Below, piece after piece: positions 23,599-35,299 of a stretch of DNA of 64,000 nt. The position numbers were made by a program, and so were the translations under genes. Each line of letters opens with the position of its first letter. The stretch's first letter is position 1. The stretch is from Inia geoffrensis (lineage: Eukaryota; Chordata; Mammalia; Artiodactyla; Iniidae): the NCBI GenBank assembly GCA_036417435.1, contig CM070917.1, positions 57,882,436 to 57,946,435 on the forward strand, in the 5' to 3' direction. The notes beneath the pieces are model-generated. The model saw only the letters and a program-made list of their open reading frames with translations. It searched no databases and was not told where the DNA came from.

Positions 23599-24199
23599 GA
23601 AACTACTTGTTTCCGTTTTCCTTTCTGTAGTTGATCCTAAGGATGTCAAAACCCAACCCGCTCAGGAAGCTGTCTGGGTCAGCAATGCAGGGCCACACAG
23701 AAAGGCACAGCACAGAGTGTCAAACCCAGGACACATTTCATTACACAAGTTTCTTTCACCTACCCCTCCCCCCAATTTCATTCATAATCAAGGTGGTTCT
23801 TTTAAAATTTAAACCCACAGTGTTAATCAAGGACTAACTTTTATGTGAAAAGCACAAAAAGCGATAGTTTAGGAACAGATCATGGAACTGGGAGATGAGA
23901 AAAACGAACTCTAATCCCAGCAGTGCATGTCTGGGTAACTTCTGGCATCTTGTTTCTCTGCTCTGAGTCAGCCAGGTTAACCTCATATGCAAAATGGGGA
24001 TCAAAATAAAGTGGATAGCACTTCCAAAGGAGATGCAGCAGAGAGCCAGCAGACACTTCCTTGGAAAATGCATGCCACCTCCTCAAACTCCTCATCACCG
24101 CTGTCTGCCGCTGGATTTATTCTCACCTCCTCCGACATCTGGGTTCACCTACAGCTTTCAGCACTGCCCACTGTGTGGAGCCTGACTCCAGCAATGGCG

Positions 24200-24400
24200 A
24201 CTCTGCTTCTGGGTCTCACAAGATGACCCAACCTGAGGTGTCTGCATTCACCCCTTGCTTGCTGTCTTCACAGCTCAAATTTAACATGTCTAAAATCAAG
24301 CTCATCCTCATTACTGCCATCTTCTTCTCCCCTGTAGCATGTGTCCTCACTCCAAGAGTCCCCGTGGATTCTCTTCCATCAGAGCTCGAACCCTCAGAGA
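24200..24400. repeat. Possible L2-like fragment
   Basis: CAGCTCAAATTTAACATGTC with CTAAAATCAAGCTCATCCTC resembles a widespread L2-type mammalian repeat. It lies within the longest open frame of the window (24061-24786), so that frame is unlikely to be a gene. Confidence 0.4.
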
Positions 24401-26240
24401 CAGGGCCCACTCATCTCTTCCCCAAGTGTAGCTCGTGTTTCCTGCTTCTTGCAAGGCACCTCTTCCACTGCCTTTTGGTAACCGCTCCCACTGCAAAGGT
24501 ATCCTCAATGGCCTTCTTGATCCGATTCATACTAGGCAGGGTGATGGCCCCCGGTATACCTTTGTTCAAAAATCTACAGGGTTCTCTGCTTACTGCTGCA
24601 GTGGTTTCAAACAGTTCCCTCTATTTCAACAAAATCTCACTTGGAATAAAGGAGAGCAGAGTTCCTATGGCTGGAGGGGTGACGGCTGGGAGCCACCAGC
24701 TTCCCAGTAGCCCACGCCTCCCCAGATGGGTCACCGCGAGGCCTCCGAGGAGCAAGGGCGAAAACTCTGCCAATGGACTTAGGTAGAAGGTTTCCACTTG
24801 GCTTCAAAGCCATCACCTTGACACAATGAACTTTGAAACTAGTTCCCTCTGTTTGGGTCCATTACCTCGCAGTTGGACAAAAATATCAAACTCAGTCTCC
24901 TCTCATTTGCCCACTTGGAACAGCCTCCCACGTGCCTTGGGCTGGTTCTGGCTCAGTCTTCACAAGCGAAGCCCAACTTCCCTGTCCATGAAGATGTCTT
25001 GACCACAACTGCCTTTGCTCAGGTCCTTTTCAACTGCATCTCACTCGGGATTTCTTTGGCGGCCCACCAATTGCTTACTTTTCTTTTTATATATTCAGTG
25101 TTGCTCCATGCATGTTAATTATCTGTGTAACTAGGTAATAAATTCCTTGTAGGCAATGACTTACTTTCCTCGATGTAAAATCAGTCTCTTCACAGATTCT
25201 GGCGGAGTGCTGAGCACATGCACGAGCTCACAGCCCACACATCTGACTCACATTACTTCCCTACTTAAGAACATTTGCTCCCACTTGGCCAGCAGCTCCC
25301 TGAACCCCCTGTGGTGGAGTGACTGACAACGAGGGGCACCGCCCAGACCCCCCAAGAGGGGCTGGCTGCTCAGCGGGAGGAGTATGTTCGGGTACACCGT
25401 CCAGCTGGGAGACGAGCCCGTCTCAGCCGTCAGGTTGGCCTCAGCTGATGATGCCCAGGGCAGAGGTGCGGGGCCTCCACAGGCGGCCCATGCCCTGCAG
25501 CTCAGCATCATGGCCACTGCTTCTTCACCTCCATCCCGTGCTTCTCCCCACGATGCTTGTGTCCCTTGTCTCTGTGTCTGCCCCCATCAACCAGCCAGCA
25601 CCGTGGTCTGGGGTAGGTGTCTCACCCTGCCTGTCCTCACCTCCATTCGTTACTTTCTGTGTCTCCCCAGCTTCCTCTCTCGCCAACACGCCGATGTCTA
25701 GCTACACAGAACCTGTCCTCCTCAAACAGCTCACGTGCCTCCAGACCTGTGCAGACGCCCTCCTGCCTCCCTGGCCCAGTGGTCCCCCCAGGCTTTCAGG
25801 TTCTGCTCTAAGGCCCCCACAGAATTCCGTAGACGACAGCTGGTGCCCAGGCTACGTCTCCCACTAGGCTCAGGGCTCTTGGACGGCAGGCCCACGTGCT
25901 TCCTCGTGCTAACCCAGTGTTCACACATAGCACCTAATGCATAACAGATACATATTTGATGAGTGAGTGGATGGATTCTTGCTGCATGATCACAGCTCTG
26001 TGTAAATAAAATGCTAAATGAAAAACTATGGTTTCCAAGAAAATGACACAAACTCACTAAAAATACTCAAGTGATAAGAAGATAACACAAATCATCCCAA
26101 ATTTCACCATCTAAGAACCAGTAGAAACATTTTGGTGACCATTCCTCCAGATATCTCTTTATGCACAAAATCAAATAATTTTAAATGCACTGAAATAACC
26201 ATATGAAAAGACATGCTACATTTTTGTTAAAAACATCCAC

Positions 26241-26536
26241 AGGCTTCCCTGGTGGTGCAGTGTTGAGAATCCGCCTGCCAATGCAGGGGACACGGGTTCG
26301 AGCCCTGGTCTGGGAAGATCCCACATGCCGCGGAACAACTGGGCCCGTGAGCCGCAACTACTGAGCCTGTGCGTCTGGAGCCTGTGCTCCGCAACGAGAG
26401 GCCGCGACAGTGAAGAGGCCCGCGCACCGTGATGAAGAGTGGCCCCCGCTCGCCACAACTAGAGAAAGCCCTTGCACAGAAATGAAGACCCAGCACAGCC
26501 AAAAATAAATAAATAAAAAAAAAAAAAAAAAAAAAA
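26241..26536 (+). mobile_element. CHR-type SINE, long form
   Basis: Plus-strand long form, beginning AGGCTTCCCTGGTGGTGCAG with B box GGTTCGAGCCC. The body contains GCCACAACTAGAGAAAGCCC and the tail signature CAGCCAAAAATAAATAAATA before poly(A). A 10-bp duplication AAACATCCAC occurs at 26231-26240 and 26537-26546. Confidence 0.92.
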
Positions 26537-26973
26537 AAACATCCACTAATACACTTAGGAAAAAAGTCTGGGAAGGTCTGCACCAAAGTAGTAACAACGA
26601 TTATCTTGGCATGGTAGAGATTATGGATGATTTTAATTCTTTTTGCTTATCTGTATTTAATAATATATATGCTGAAAACACACTACTTGCATAATAAAGA
26701 AAAATGAAACTTTTTTTTTAATAAGAGGGAAGCCAAGCAAGTTTACCCGAAAAGGGAAAGCATTTGAAAATTTCATGTTTTATGAATTTACATCATCTCA
26801 TATTCAGTTCAAATAAAGGAGGATGCACTTTTACTTTGTCTGCTTTAAATGGCTTTATGAAAATGATGGTGCAAAGAACTTTGGGCTAATTCATTTACTT
26901 AATGCAAATAATTCATTACTTAGAAATGCTCTGTGACTAAGAAAATGGAGAGGTGAACCCAGTAATTAAAAAA

Positions 26974-27205
26974 AAATTCATTCATTCATTCATTTATTTA
27001 TATTTTAGCTGCGCCAGATCTTAGTTGCAGCAAGCAGGATCTTTGTTGTGGCACGTGGGGTCTTTTTTTAGTTGCTGCACGCCGGCATGCAAACTCTGAG
27101 TTGCGGCATGCCATGTGGGATCTAGTTCCCCAAACAGGGATCGAACCCCAGGCCCCCTGCATTGGGAGCATGGAGTCTTACCCACTGGACCACCAGGGAA
27201 ATCCT
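26974..27205 (-). mobile_element. CHR-type SINE, older form
   Basis: The minus strand starts GGATTTCCCTGGTGGTCCAG with GGTTCGATCCC and GCAACTAAGATC blocks, ending in an A/T-rich ATAAATAAATGAATG-like tail. Flanks CAGTAATT and CAGCAATT may be a decayed target duplication. Confidence 0.88.
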
Positions 27206-28141
27206 CAGCAATTTTTTAAAAAAATAATTCTTTTGAATATCCAGGTCCGTATATACTGGTTAGATATTTGGTTAGACAAAGACAGATAAACGAGATCAGG
27301 GTTTTCAACCTGTGGGGTAAGGGACAGTGCTCATGATGTCACCAAAATGAGTCCCTGAATATGTGTGCAGGTACATTTTTTCAATCAGTTAATGCTATAC
27401 TGAAATCAGATGTGTGCGCGCACGGACTCACACAATCTCAATCATTCTAAAAATTCAGTTGAGTAGGAAAAGAAAACTACTTGACATAAATGAAGGTTGG
27501 GAACTTCTGCCCTAGATAGTACATTTTGGGACATATTTCTTCATATGCTGACATTCTGCTGAACCGGACCAAGCCACATCTCTATAAGACTTCTTTCTAA
27601 TGTCTCTTTATTTAAAATTGTGTACAATTCAACACTAATATTATCTGTATTTCCTATTACACAATGGCTTTTTTCTAGCCATTCACAGATTTCAAGTGAT
27701 GATCATCCAAGTCCATTTCAGTGTGTATGGAACCTGCAGTTTATAAAGTGTGATATGGTTTGTTTGCAGCCTGAATGGTTTGCAGTTTTACAGAGGAGTC
27801 CCCCTTTAACTGGACTGCAGGACTATGTCTGAGTAGTCAGGAGGAAGGAAATGAGAAACACGCAGTGAGAAAGCCTGGTTGGAAATGTAGCCACACTTGT
27901 TTAAATGCAGATAGCCTGTGGACGATGCACTCAGCTCTCAACACTCACCCAGAGACACTCAACTGTGCAGCCACTGGAATGCTATCTTAGTGCTGAGTCA
28001 GCCGGGTCCTAAATTACACCTGCAAAGCCTGGGGCACACGGTTCAATTACTCTCTTAGGGTTTAGAAGAGCTCCTGGCAATGGCAGGTGAGGTGACTCAG
28101 ACCATTCTCCCACTGAGAACAACCAGAAAGGCTGTGTGTGT

Positions 28142-28144
<3 letters not shown>

Positions 28145-28176
<32 letters not shown>
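28145..28176. repeat. (GT)16 microsatellite
   Basis: Sixteen perfect GT units, preceded by an interrupted GTGTGTGTAGG. Confidence 0.95.
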
Positions 28177-28180
<4 letters not shown>

Positions 28181-28559
28181 CTTTTTGAAGGCAATGGAAG
28201 GCTGGCAAGGTTGTGGGGAATTGTGGGGCCAAAACCTGAGAGAGAAAAGCCCCAGGCTTGAGCCGGCACCTGGGGCTCCATTTGTCCCAGAGGTACCTGG
28301 CAACTCTGAGAGGCAGACAGCCTAAGCTGAGCTTGGTGGACTCACAGGCTGGAGAACAAAAACTAAGGGCCCACCAAGGAGACGGAGCTCAGGTAAAACC
28401 CCCAGTCTTGGAGCTGGGTGCAAAGGATGAACTAGAAATAACACAAACCTCACAGACTCAAATCATCCCAGATTTCTGTACAATTTCCATTTTCAATTTG
28501 CAACATTCAGTAAAAAATAACCAAGCATTTATCATAAATATAAATGGAATATAATCGAT

Positions 28560-28630
28560 AATAATTTTGAATCACTACATTGTACACCTGAAAATAATAT
28601 AATATTGTAAATCAACTATACCTCAAAAAA
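28560..28630 (+). mobile_element. L1 3' terminal scrap
   Basis: TTGTACACCTGAAAATAATA followed by a TTGTAAATCAACTATACCTC block is the common terminal sequence of artiodactyl and cetacean L1 3' UTRs. Confidence 0.6.
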
Positions 28631-29120
28631 ACTCCAAACAAAAAAACAAACAAAACACACCCCCAGGCATTTCTAGGTTTAAAACCAAGAAAAACAACTG
28701 ACAAGGGAAAGAGATGGACAGAGGATTCAGAAAATGGCAATATCAGACACCAACTTCAAAATAATTTTACTTAATATGTTCATGGAGTTAATGCACAGGA
28801 TGGAAAATTCTGGCAGAGAACTGGAAACTATAAAATAAACTCTGGAAATCCAGGAACCTCAAGAACTTAACAATACACTATATTAAATTTAAAAACTCAA
28901 TAGATGGGCTGAACAGCAGACCAGACAACAATTGAAGAGAGAAATGGAAGACAGGTCCAAAAAAAAATACTCAAAATTAAGCAAAAGAGACAAGGGATTG
29001 GGACATAAGAAAAAAATACATAAGAAACAGTGGATAGTGTGAAAAGACCTAACATGTACATACTGGCATCCCCAAAAGAGAAAACGGAATAGAAGCAATA
29101 TTCAAAAACACAATGGCTCA

Positions 29121-29410
29121 GGGACTTCCCTGGTGGTCCAGTGGGTGGGCTCCACACTCCCAGTGCAGGGGGCCCAGGTTCGATCCCTGGTTGGGGAACA
29201 AGATCCTGCATGCACGCCGCAACTAAAAGTCCCCATGCCGCAACTAGGAGTCCACATGCCGCAACTAAAGATCCTGCATGCCTCAACAAAGATCCCGCAT
29301 GCCTCAACTAAGCCCTGGCACAGCCTAAATAAATAAATAAATAAATATTTAAATAAATAAAAGAAAAGCATTTAAATAACGCAAGAAAAGAGTAACTCTT
29401 TAAAAAAAAA
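29121..29410 (+). mobile_element. CHR-type SINE, older form, with long A-rich tail
   Basis: Starts GGGACTTCCCTGGTGGTCCA with B box GGTTCGATCCC, then repeated CCGCAACTA-type blocks and CAGCCTAAATAAATAAATA. A flanking pair ACAATGGCTCAG (about 29109) and ACGATGGCTCAG (about 29412) looks like a duplication with one mismatch. If so, the irregular A/T-rich sequence up to 29411 is part of the insertion. It lies inside an L1 fragment. Confidence 0.85.
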
Positions 29411-29454
29411 ATACGATGGCTCAGAGTTTTCTACAACTGATGAAAGACATCAAG

Positions 29455-29640
29455 GCACAGTGTCTTAGTGAGCTCAGGCTGTCGTAACAAAATACCATAG
29501 ACTGGGTGGCTTAACCAACTGAAATTTATTTCCTCACGGGTCTGGAGACTACAAGTGCAAGATCAGGGTGCCAGCATGGTCAGGTTCTGGTGAGGACGCT
29601 CTTCCTGGGGGCCATAATTCAGTCTATAGCATTCAGGTTG
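29455..29640. repeat. Ancient interspersed repeat, family not named
   Basis: GCTGTCGTAACAAAATACCA, ACTGGGTGGCTTAACCAACT and GATCAGGGTGCCAGCATGG belong to a very common mammalian dispersed repeat that I recognise but cannot name with certainty. It splits the L1 ORF1-like region. Confidence 0.5.
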
Positions 29641-30079
29641 AAGAAATGCTATAGTCATAAAGCAGGACAAATACAAATAATGCCCACATAGGCACATCAA
29701 AATAAAACTGCCAAAATCCAAGACAAAGAGAACTTCCTAAAAATAGTCAGAGGAAAAAATGCATATAACTTTCAAGGGAACATGTATTAGTAAGGGTCTC
29801 GTCAGGAGACAAAAACCATGCCAGTAAAGCAGAGATATTAAGCAGTATATTAAGTATTTAATATTAACTACTTTAACTAAAATATGGAGATTAACTAACT
29901 ATTAAGAAGGACAAAAAGAACTCTAAAAAAGACAGGATTGGTATCTGTAGGGAGCAGCTACTACCTCTTCAGCTCAGGGAGTACACCCAAAGAAGGAGCA
30001 AATTTGGAAGAGGCCCCACCCAAGGCTAAGACTTAGATCTTGCTGGAGAGGGTGTCGCTGCACCCCATGGATTATAGAG

Positions 30080-30900
30080 AAAATCATTACCCCTCAGAAT
30101 ACAGGTGCATAAATCTTTAATAAAACATTAGTAAGTCAAATCCAGCAGTATACCAAAGGGTAATACACCATGATCAAATGAGGTTTATCACAGGAATGCA
30201 AGGTTTGTTTAAATTAACATTTGAACATCAATAATGTAATGAAACTATTAACAGAACAAAGGAGAATAAATTATTATCTTACCAGATGTAGAAAAAGCAT
30301 TTGATAAATTTCAACACCTGTTCATGATAAAAAGTCTCAGGAAACTACTATATACAAAAGAGAACTTCCTCAACCTGATAAAGGATATCTATGAAAAATT
30401 CACAGCTCACATTACCCTTAGTGATATAAGATGAAATGTTTTCCCCTAACTGATCCTTAATTAGGATCACAGCTTGGAGGCTCAGTTTCATCACTTCTAT
30501 TTAACTTTGTAGCAGAGGCATTAGCCAGTGCAATAAAGTAAGAAAAAGGAATTAAAGACATAAAGATACGAAAGGAAGAAGTAAAATTGTATTTATTTGC
30601 AGATGACCCAATTACATACATAGAAGATCTTAAGGAATCTACAAAACAGGTATCAGAACTAATTAGTGAGTTTAGCATAGTTAGAAAAATGAGGCTATTA
30701 TACAAAAATCAAATGCATTTCTACATGCTATCACTGAACAATTTAAAAACTGAAATTAATTGAACAAACTATTTGCAAAATATACACAGTTCAAACTACA
30801 AAGCATCAAGACAACTAAGTCAGTATGTGATAATGATCATGGTAGATGAACCCACTTAATGCTACAGAAACACCACGAATAAACATCTAAATTAGACTGA
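30080..30900 (+). mobile_element. L1 ORF2 reverse-transcriptase-region fragment
   Basis: Plus-strand sequence follows L1 ORF2: ACACCATGATCAAATGAGG, GTAGAAAAAGCATTTGATAA, and TATTTGCAGATGACCCAATT, the degenerate site of the FADD catalytic motif. Stops and frameshifts are frequent, so it is inactive. Confidence 0.8.
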
Positions 30901-31066
30901 GGACTCCAAGAACTAGAAAAGGGTAGAAGGGAATATACCACAGTTAAAAACACAAGTTTGGAGCTATAAAGTTTCGGTTTGGTTCTTGAACTTTTACTTA
31001 CTATTGTATGACTCTACTTCTTTTATGCTCCGTCCCTTGAAAATGCCAATAAGGACCCACTTTTTT

Positions 31067-31267
31067 TGTTGTTGTTGTTGTACGCGGTCCTCTCACTGCT
31101 GTGGCCTCTCCCGTTGTGGCGCACTGGCTCCGGACGCGCAGGCTCAGCGGCCATGGCTCACGGGCCCAGGCGCTCCGCGGCATGTGGGATCTTCCTGGAC
31201 TGGGGCACGAACCGTGTCCCCTGCATCGGCAGGCGGACTCTCAACCACTGCGCCACCAGGGAAGCCC
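31067..31267 (-). mobile_element. Young cetacean CHR-2-like SINE, TSD 15 bp
   Basis: Complete short form on the minus strand with an (AAC)n-type tail (GTTGTTGTTGTTG on the plus strand). Perfect duplications AGGACCCACTTTTTT are at 31052-31066 and 31268-31282. Confidence 0.93.
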
Positions 31268-31385
31268 AGGACCCACTTTTTTGGATTAAGTTAAATGAGA
31301 TGATGTATGTGAAGCACAATGGCTGATATATAGTAGGTACTCAGGTAGATGCACAGCTCTAATAATAAACTGACTCTCAAGGAAG

Positions 31386-31455
31386 GTCCCTTGTCAGGGA
31401 ACTAAGATCCCACAAACTGTACAGTGAGGCCAAAGAAAAAAGAAAAAAAAAAGAA
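31386..31455 (+). mobile_element. CHR-type SINE fragment (3' part)
   Basis: TCAGGGAACTAAGATCCCAC followed by a GCCAAAG-type end and an A-rich tail matches the 3' half of the old short CHR form. The tRNA-like head is missing. Confidence 0.6.
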
Positions 31456-31969
31456 CTGCTGGGAGGACACCCAGTGAACTAGGATACCCAGTGAACTACA
31501 ACAAGAGTGTTCAGTAATGATGGTGATACAGGTGAAATGCCTCAATGTCCAGCAGATGCCTGCAGCCTCTGTCACTTCTCTGCAGTACTTAAAATTCCAG
31601 AAGCTAAATACAACAGTCAGCAACAAAAGAGGAAGATCTGGTCCAGCATCACTACATGATGGGGGTTAATGTCCTCCTGAGCATGTGACATGCACTGTTG
31701 ACTGAAAGCTTCTCTCTGGACACCCAATCCTGATCTCACTGACCAGACCTCTGACCACAACTAGGCAGAGGCCTGAGGATCTCTCCTGCTCTCACACAGT
31801 GACCTCGAAGCATCTGTCTCTGACTTCCTCGTTGTAAGATGTATCCCCTCGGGATCCCCTTGAACAGCTCTGATCACTCCCCTCAACAGAGAACTTCACT
31901 TTATACTGCATTTGTCACAGTCAGAGATGTTTGATGCCATTTGATGAATTCATGGGATTAAAATTAAAA

Positions 31970-33330
31970 GTAAACAACAACAAAAAACTACAAAGTATTG
32001 CTGCAGTAAATTTTTAAAAGACTTAACTGGGGAGACACACCACGCTAATGGATCAGAAGACTCAGTATTGTTAAGACGAGAATTCTCCTCAAATTGGTCT
32101 ACACATACAACGCAATCACAGTACAAATACCAGCAGGCGTGTTAGAAACTGATGAGCTGATTCTAAAACTGACATGGAAATGCAAGGAGCTAGAACAGCC
32201 AAAACCATTTTGAAAGGGAACAGATTTCCAGTGAAGCTACAATGATCAAGATAGTGTGGTTCTGGCATAAGGACAGACATAGAGATCTATGTCATAGGAC
32301 AAAGCAAAAGGACTACACAATTATATTCAAATGATTTTTGTCAAAGGTACCAAAGTAGTTTAATGGGAAAAAGACTTTATTTCCATGATGGTGTGGGAAC
32401 AAATGTACATCCATACAGAAAAGACTGACCCTTGACTCACTGCACATCACGTATAAAAGTTAACTTGAAGCAGATCATAAACTTAAACATAAAAGTTAAA
32501 ACCATAACAGTTTTAGGAGAAAATCTTCACTACCCTGGGGTACACAAAGATTTCTTAGGTGGGACACAAAAGTATAAATCATAAAAGAAAAAACTATTAG
32601 GTCAGATTTTATCCAAATGAAAAACTCCTTGTCTTTAGGAGATTGCTGTGAAAATGAAAACAAAAGTCAGACTGATCAAAAATATTCACAAGATGTAGAT
32701 CTGACAATGACTTATATCCAAAATACGTAAAGGACTCTTGAAGACAAACAACACAATTAAAAAGTTGGCAAGAGACATGAATATACATTTTATTAAAGAA
32801 TATAAATTAATGGCCAAGAGCACACGAAGAGCCACTTAGCACCATTAGTCACTAGGCAAATGCAAGTTAAAGCCACAGGACACAGCATCGCACACCCATT
32901 AGACAGCTAAGATTAAAGAGACTAAGAACACCAAGTATCAACATGGATGCAGAACCTCTGACCACTCACACGTGACTGGGGTGAATGCTGAAGCTGGGAA
33001 GTTTCTGATAAAGTTAAACATACACCTGCCACATCACCCAGCCATTCCATTCTTCAGACACAAAAGAATACAGTATCATCTTCTATTTATCTGAAGCTCT
33101 AGAAAAGATAAATCTAATATATGAGAAAAAGCAGATCAATGGTTGTTTGGGCCTGGGGGCTAGGGCAGGGGATTAACTGGGATGAGGTACAAGGGAACTT
33201 TTAGGGCATATTTTGAGTGTGATGGTGGTCCCATGGGTGTATAAAGCTGCAAAGACTCATCAAACTATATACTTAAAGTGAGGTCATTTTATTGAATGCA
33301 AGCTATATTTCAACAATGTCAATTTAAAAA
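31970..33330 (+). mobile_element. L1 ORF2 3' part and 3' UTR fragment
   Basis: Typical blocks are CTGACATGGAAATGCAAGG, AGATAGTGTGGTTCTGGCAT, ATTAGACAGCTAAGATTAAA and, near the end, ATATACTTAAAGTGAGGTCA. The 3' end is followed directly by the SINE at 33341. Its frame is destroyed. Confidence 0.78.
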
Positions 33331-33340
33331 TGTAAAAACA

Positions 33341-33712
33341 GGGGCTTCCCTGGTGGCGCAGTCGTTAAGAATCTGCCTGCCAATGCTGGGGACATGGGTT
33401 TGAGCCCTGGTCTGGGAAGATCCCACATGCCGTGGAGCAACTAAGCCTGTGAGCCACAACTACTGAGACTGCGAGCCACAACTACTGAGCCTGCACTCTA
33501 GAGCGTGCAAGCCACAACTACTGAGCCTGCGCATCACAACTACTGAAGCCCAGGCACCTAGAGCCTGTGCTGCACAACAAGAGAAGCCACCGCAATGAGA
33601 AGCTTGCACACTGCAACAAAGAGTAGCCCCCACTCGCCACAACTAGAGAAAGCCTGCGCGCAGCAGCAAAGACCCAATGCAGCCAAAAATAAATAAATAA
33701 TTTTTTAAAAAA
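33341..33712 (+). mobile_element. CHR-type SINE, long form with internal tandem repeats
   Basis: Head GGGGCTTCCCTGGTGGCGCA, B box GGTTTGAGCCC, and the tail CAGCCAAAAATAAATAAATA are all present. The element is about 372 bp because a block built on GCCACAACTACTGAGCCTGC is repeated four times with variations between about 33440 and 33560. A 9-bp duplication GTAAAAACA is at 33332-33340 and 33713-33721. It is inserted just past the 3' end of an L1. Confidence 0.9.
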
Positions 33713-34048
33713 GTAAAAACAAATGAAGGTGAAATTACAGCGTTTTCAAACAATAAAAATATAACTTTTCACTGGCAAACCTACACTAAAGGAAATCAAG
33801 AAAAAAAATGATCTCAGATGGAAGCTCTGAGGTGCAGGAAGGAATGAAAGACAATAGAATACGTAAATACGTGGGTAAAAGTAAGTATTAACTCTATAGA
33901 ATATTAATAATGTTTATGGAAAGAGTTAAAATATATGACAGTAATTGTATACAATTAAGGAAGCGAGTAAACGAAGTTAATTGTTCTAAGGTCTTTGCAT
34001 CACCTAGAAAGTGGTAAAAGGACTAATTTATATTAGACTTTAGTAAGT

Positions 34049-34240
34049 CAGGGATTGCTAAAACTATGGCCCTTGGGCCAAATCCAGCCAGCAGCCTATT
34101 TTTTGTGTGGCCTTATAACAAGCCTTATACTTTTAAAGGACTGTAACAGAAGATAAAGAAGAATAAACAACAGAGACTTCATGTGGCTCACAGAGGCTTT
34201 AAGTGCTCACTGCCTGGCCTTTAACAGAAAGCACAAGGAG
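34049..34240. mobile_element. Possible hAT-type DNA transposon remnant
   Basis: Begins CAGGGATTGCTAAAACTATG with GGCCAAATCCAGCCAGCAGC and ends with a TGGCCTTTAACAGAAA-like arm, resembling non-autonomous hAT/Charlie elements that start CAGGG. The family is uncertain. Confidence 0.4.
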
Positions 34241-34389
34241 ACCATGGCTCTGGGTAGCCACCCGAGTGTAGGAAAAGAACACACAGCTAACAAGCCAAAA
34301 GAAGGGGAGGAAGGGTAGTGAAACTGTTAATCAACCCAAAATATGGCAATGCAGGAAAAAAAAAAAAGGAAGGTGTAAAAAAGAAATGG

Positions 34390-35160
34390 GGGACAAAACA
34401 AAGAAGAAACAGGGTGGCAGATTTAAACTCAGATATGTCAATTATTATATCAACTATAAAAAGACCTGATGCTTCAATTAAAGTCACCAGTTTTGGGGAC
34501 ATCTCTGGTGGCTCAGTGGTTAAGAATCCGCCTGACAATTCAGGGGACACGGGTTCGAGCCCTGGTCTGGGAAGATCCCACATGCCGTGGAGCAACTAAG
34601 CCCGTGCACCACAACTACTGAGCCCAAATGCCACAACTACTGAAGCCTGCATGCATAGAGCCCATGCTCTGCAACAAGAAAAGCCACCACAATGAGAAGC
34701 CCACGCACCGCAACGAAGAGTAGCCCCCGCTAGCTGCAACTAGAGGAAGCCCGCGTGCATCAACAAAGACCCAACACAGCCAAAAATAAATAAATAAATA
34801 TATATATAAAAAATAAAATCAAAAATTTTTAGTCTGGATTTAAAAACAGAACAAAAGTCAACTACATCCTGCTAAAAACAGATACACCTTAAATATATAA
34901 AGCTATAGAAATATATATAAAGATACCTGCTTAAATATATATAAAATTATTTATATATCATACATAAAATTATGTACACACACATTGTGTATATACATAT
35001 GAAAAGACACACTCTACAAACACTAACTAAATGATAGCTGTATGGGTACACTACTATCCTACAAAGTGGACTCTATGGCAAAGGCATTACCAGAGATGAA
35101 GAGTGACATTTCTTGGTGACAAAAGGTTCAATTCATTCTACCAGGAAGGGGAAATCAGTC
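34390..35160 (+). mobile_element. L1 ORF2 endonuclease-region fragment, split by SINE
   Basis: Left of the SINE are CAGATATGTCAATTATTATA and ATGCTTCAATTAAAGTCACC. Right of it are TTACCAGAGATGAAGAGTG and GGTTCAATTCATTCTACCAG. These are successive blocks of the L1 ORF2 5' region, so the SINE at 34495-34826 separates two halves of one fragment. Confidence 0.65.
34495..34826 (+). mobile_element. CHR-type SINE, long form, inside L1
   Basis: Begins GGGACATCTCTGGTGGCTCAG, has B box GGTTCGAGCCC, GCCACAACTACTGAAGCC blocks and the CAGCCAAAAATAAATAAATA tail followed by TA repeats. It interrupts an L1 endonuclease-region fragment. No clean target duplication was found. Confidence 0.88.
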
Positions 35161-35299
35161 ATGGCTAATGTGTCCTTCTGCAGTTCTGAAGGACAAAGCA
35201 TGTGGTCAAAATGGCAATGGGCTTTTAATTTAAAGTAAAATGACAATAAATTGTCAAGATTACTTCTTGAACAAGAGAAGAGGAAGTTGAGGTATATGT

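Larger units (their letters stand above)
28640..29770 (+). mobile_element. L1 5' UTR/ORF1-region fragment, interrupted
   Basis: Blocks such as AAACTCAATAGATGGGCTGA, CTGATGAAAGACATCAAGGC and CAAGACAAAGAGAACTTCC are typical of the ORF1 region of old L1s. It is split by the SINE at 29121-29410 and by a second inserted sequence at about 29455-29640. No open frame survives. Confidence 0.6.

Noticed and set aside
24061..24786. Longest open frame in the window (241 codons, plus strand)
   Set aside because: No recognisable domain or family, it overlaps an L2-like repeat, lies in an RPTOR intron on the opposite strand, and has no splice or promoter context.
30080..30900. An intact L1 ORF2 reverse transcriptase
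   Set aside because: The frame is broken by many stops and indels; only short blocks are recognisable.
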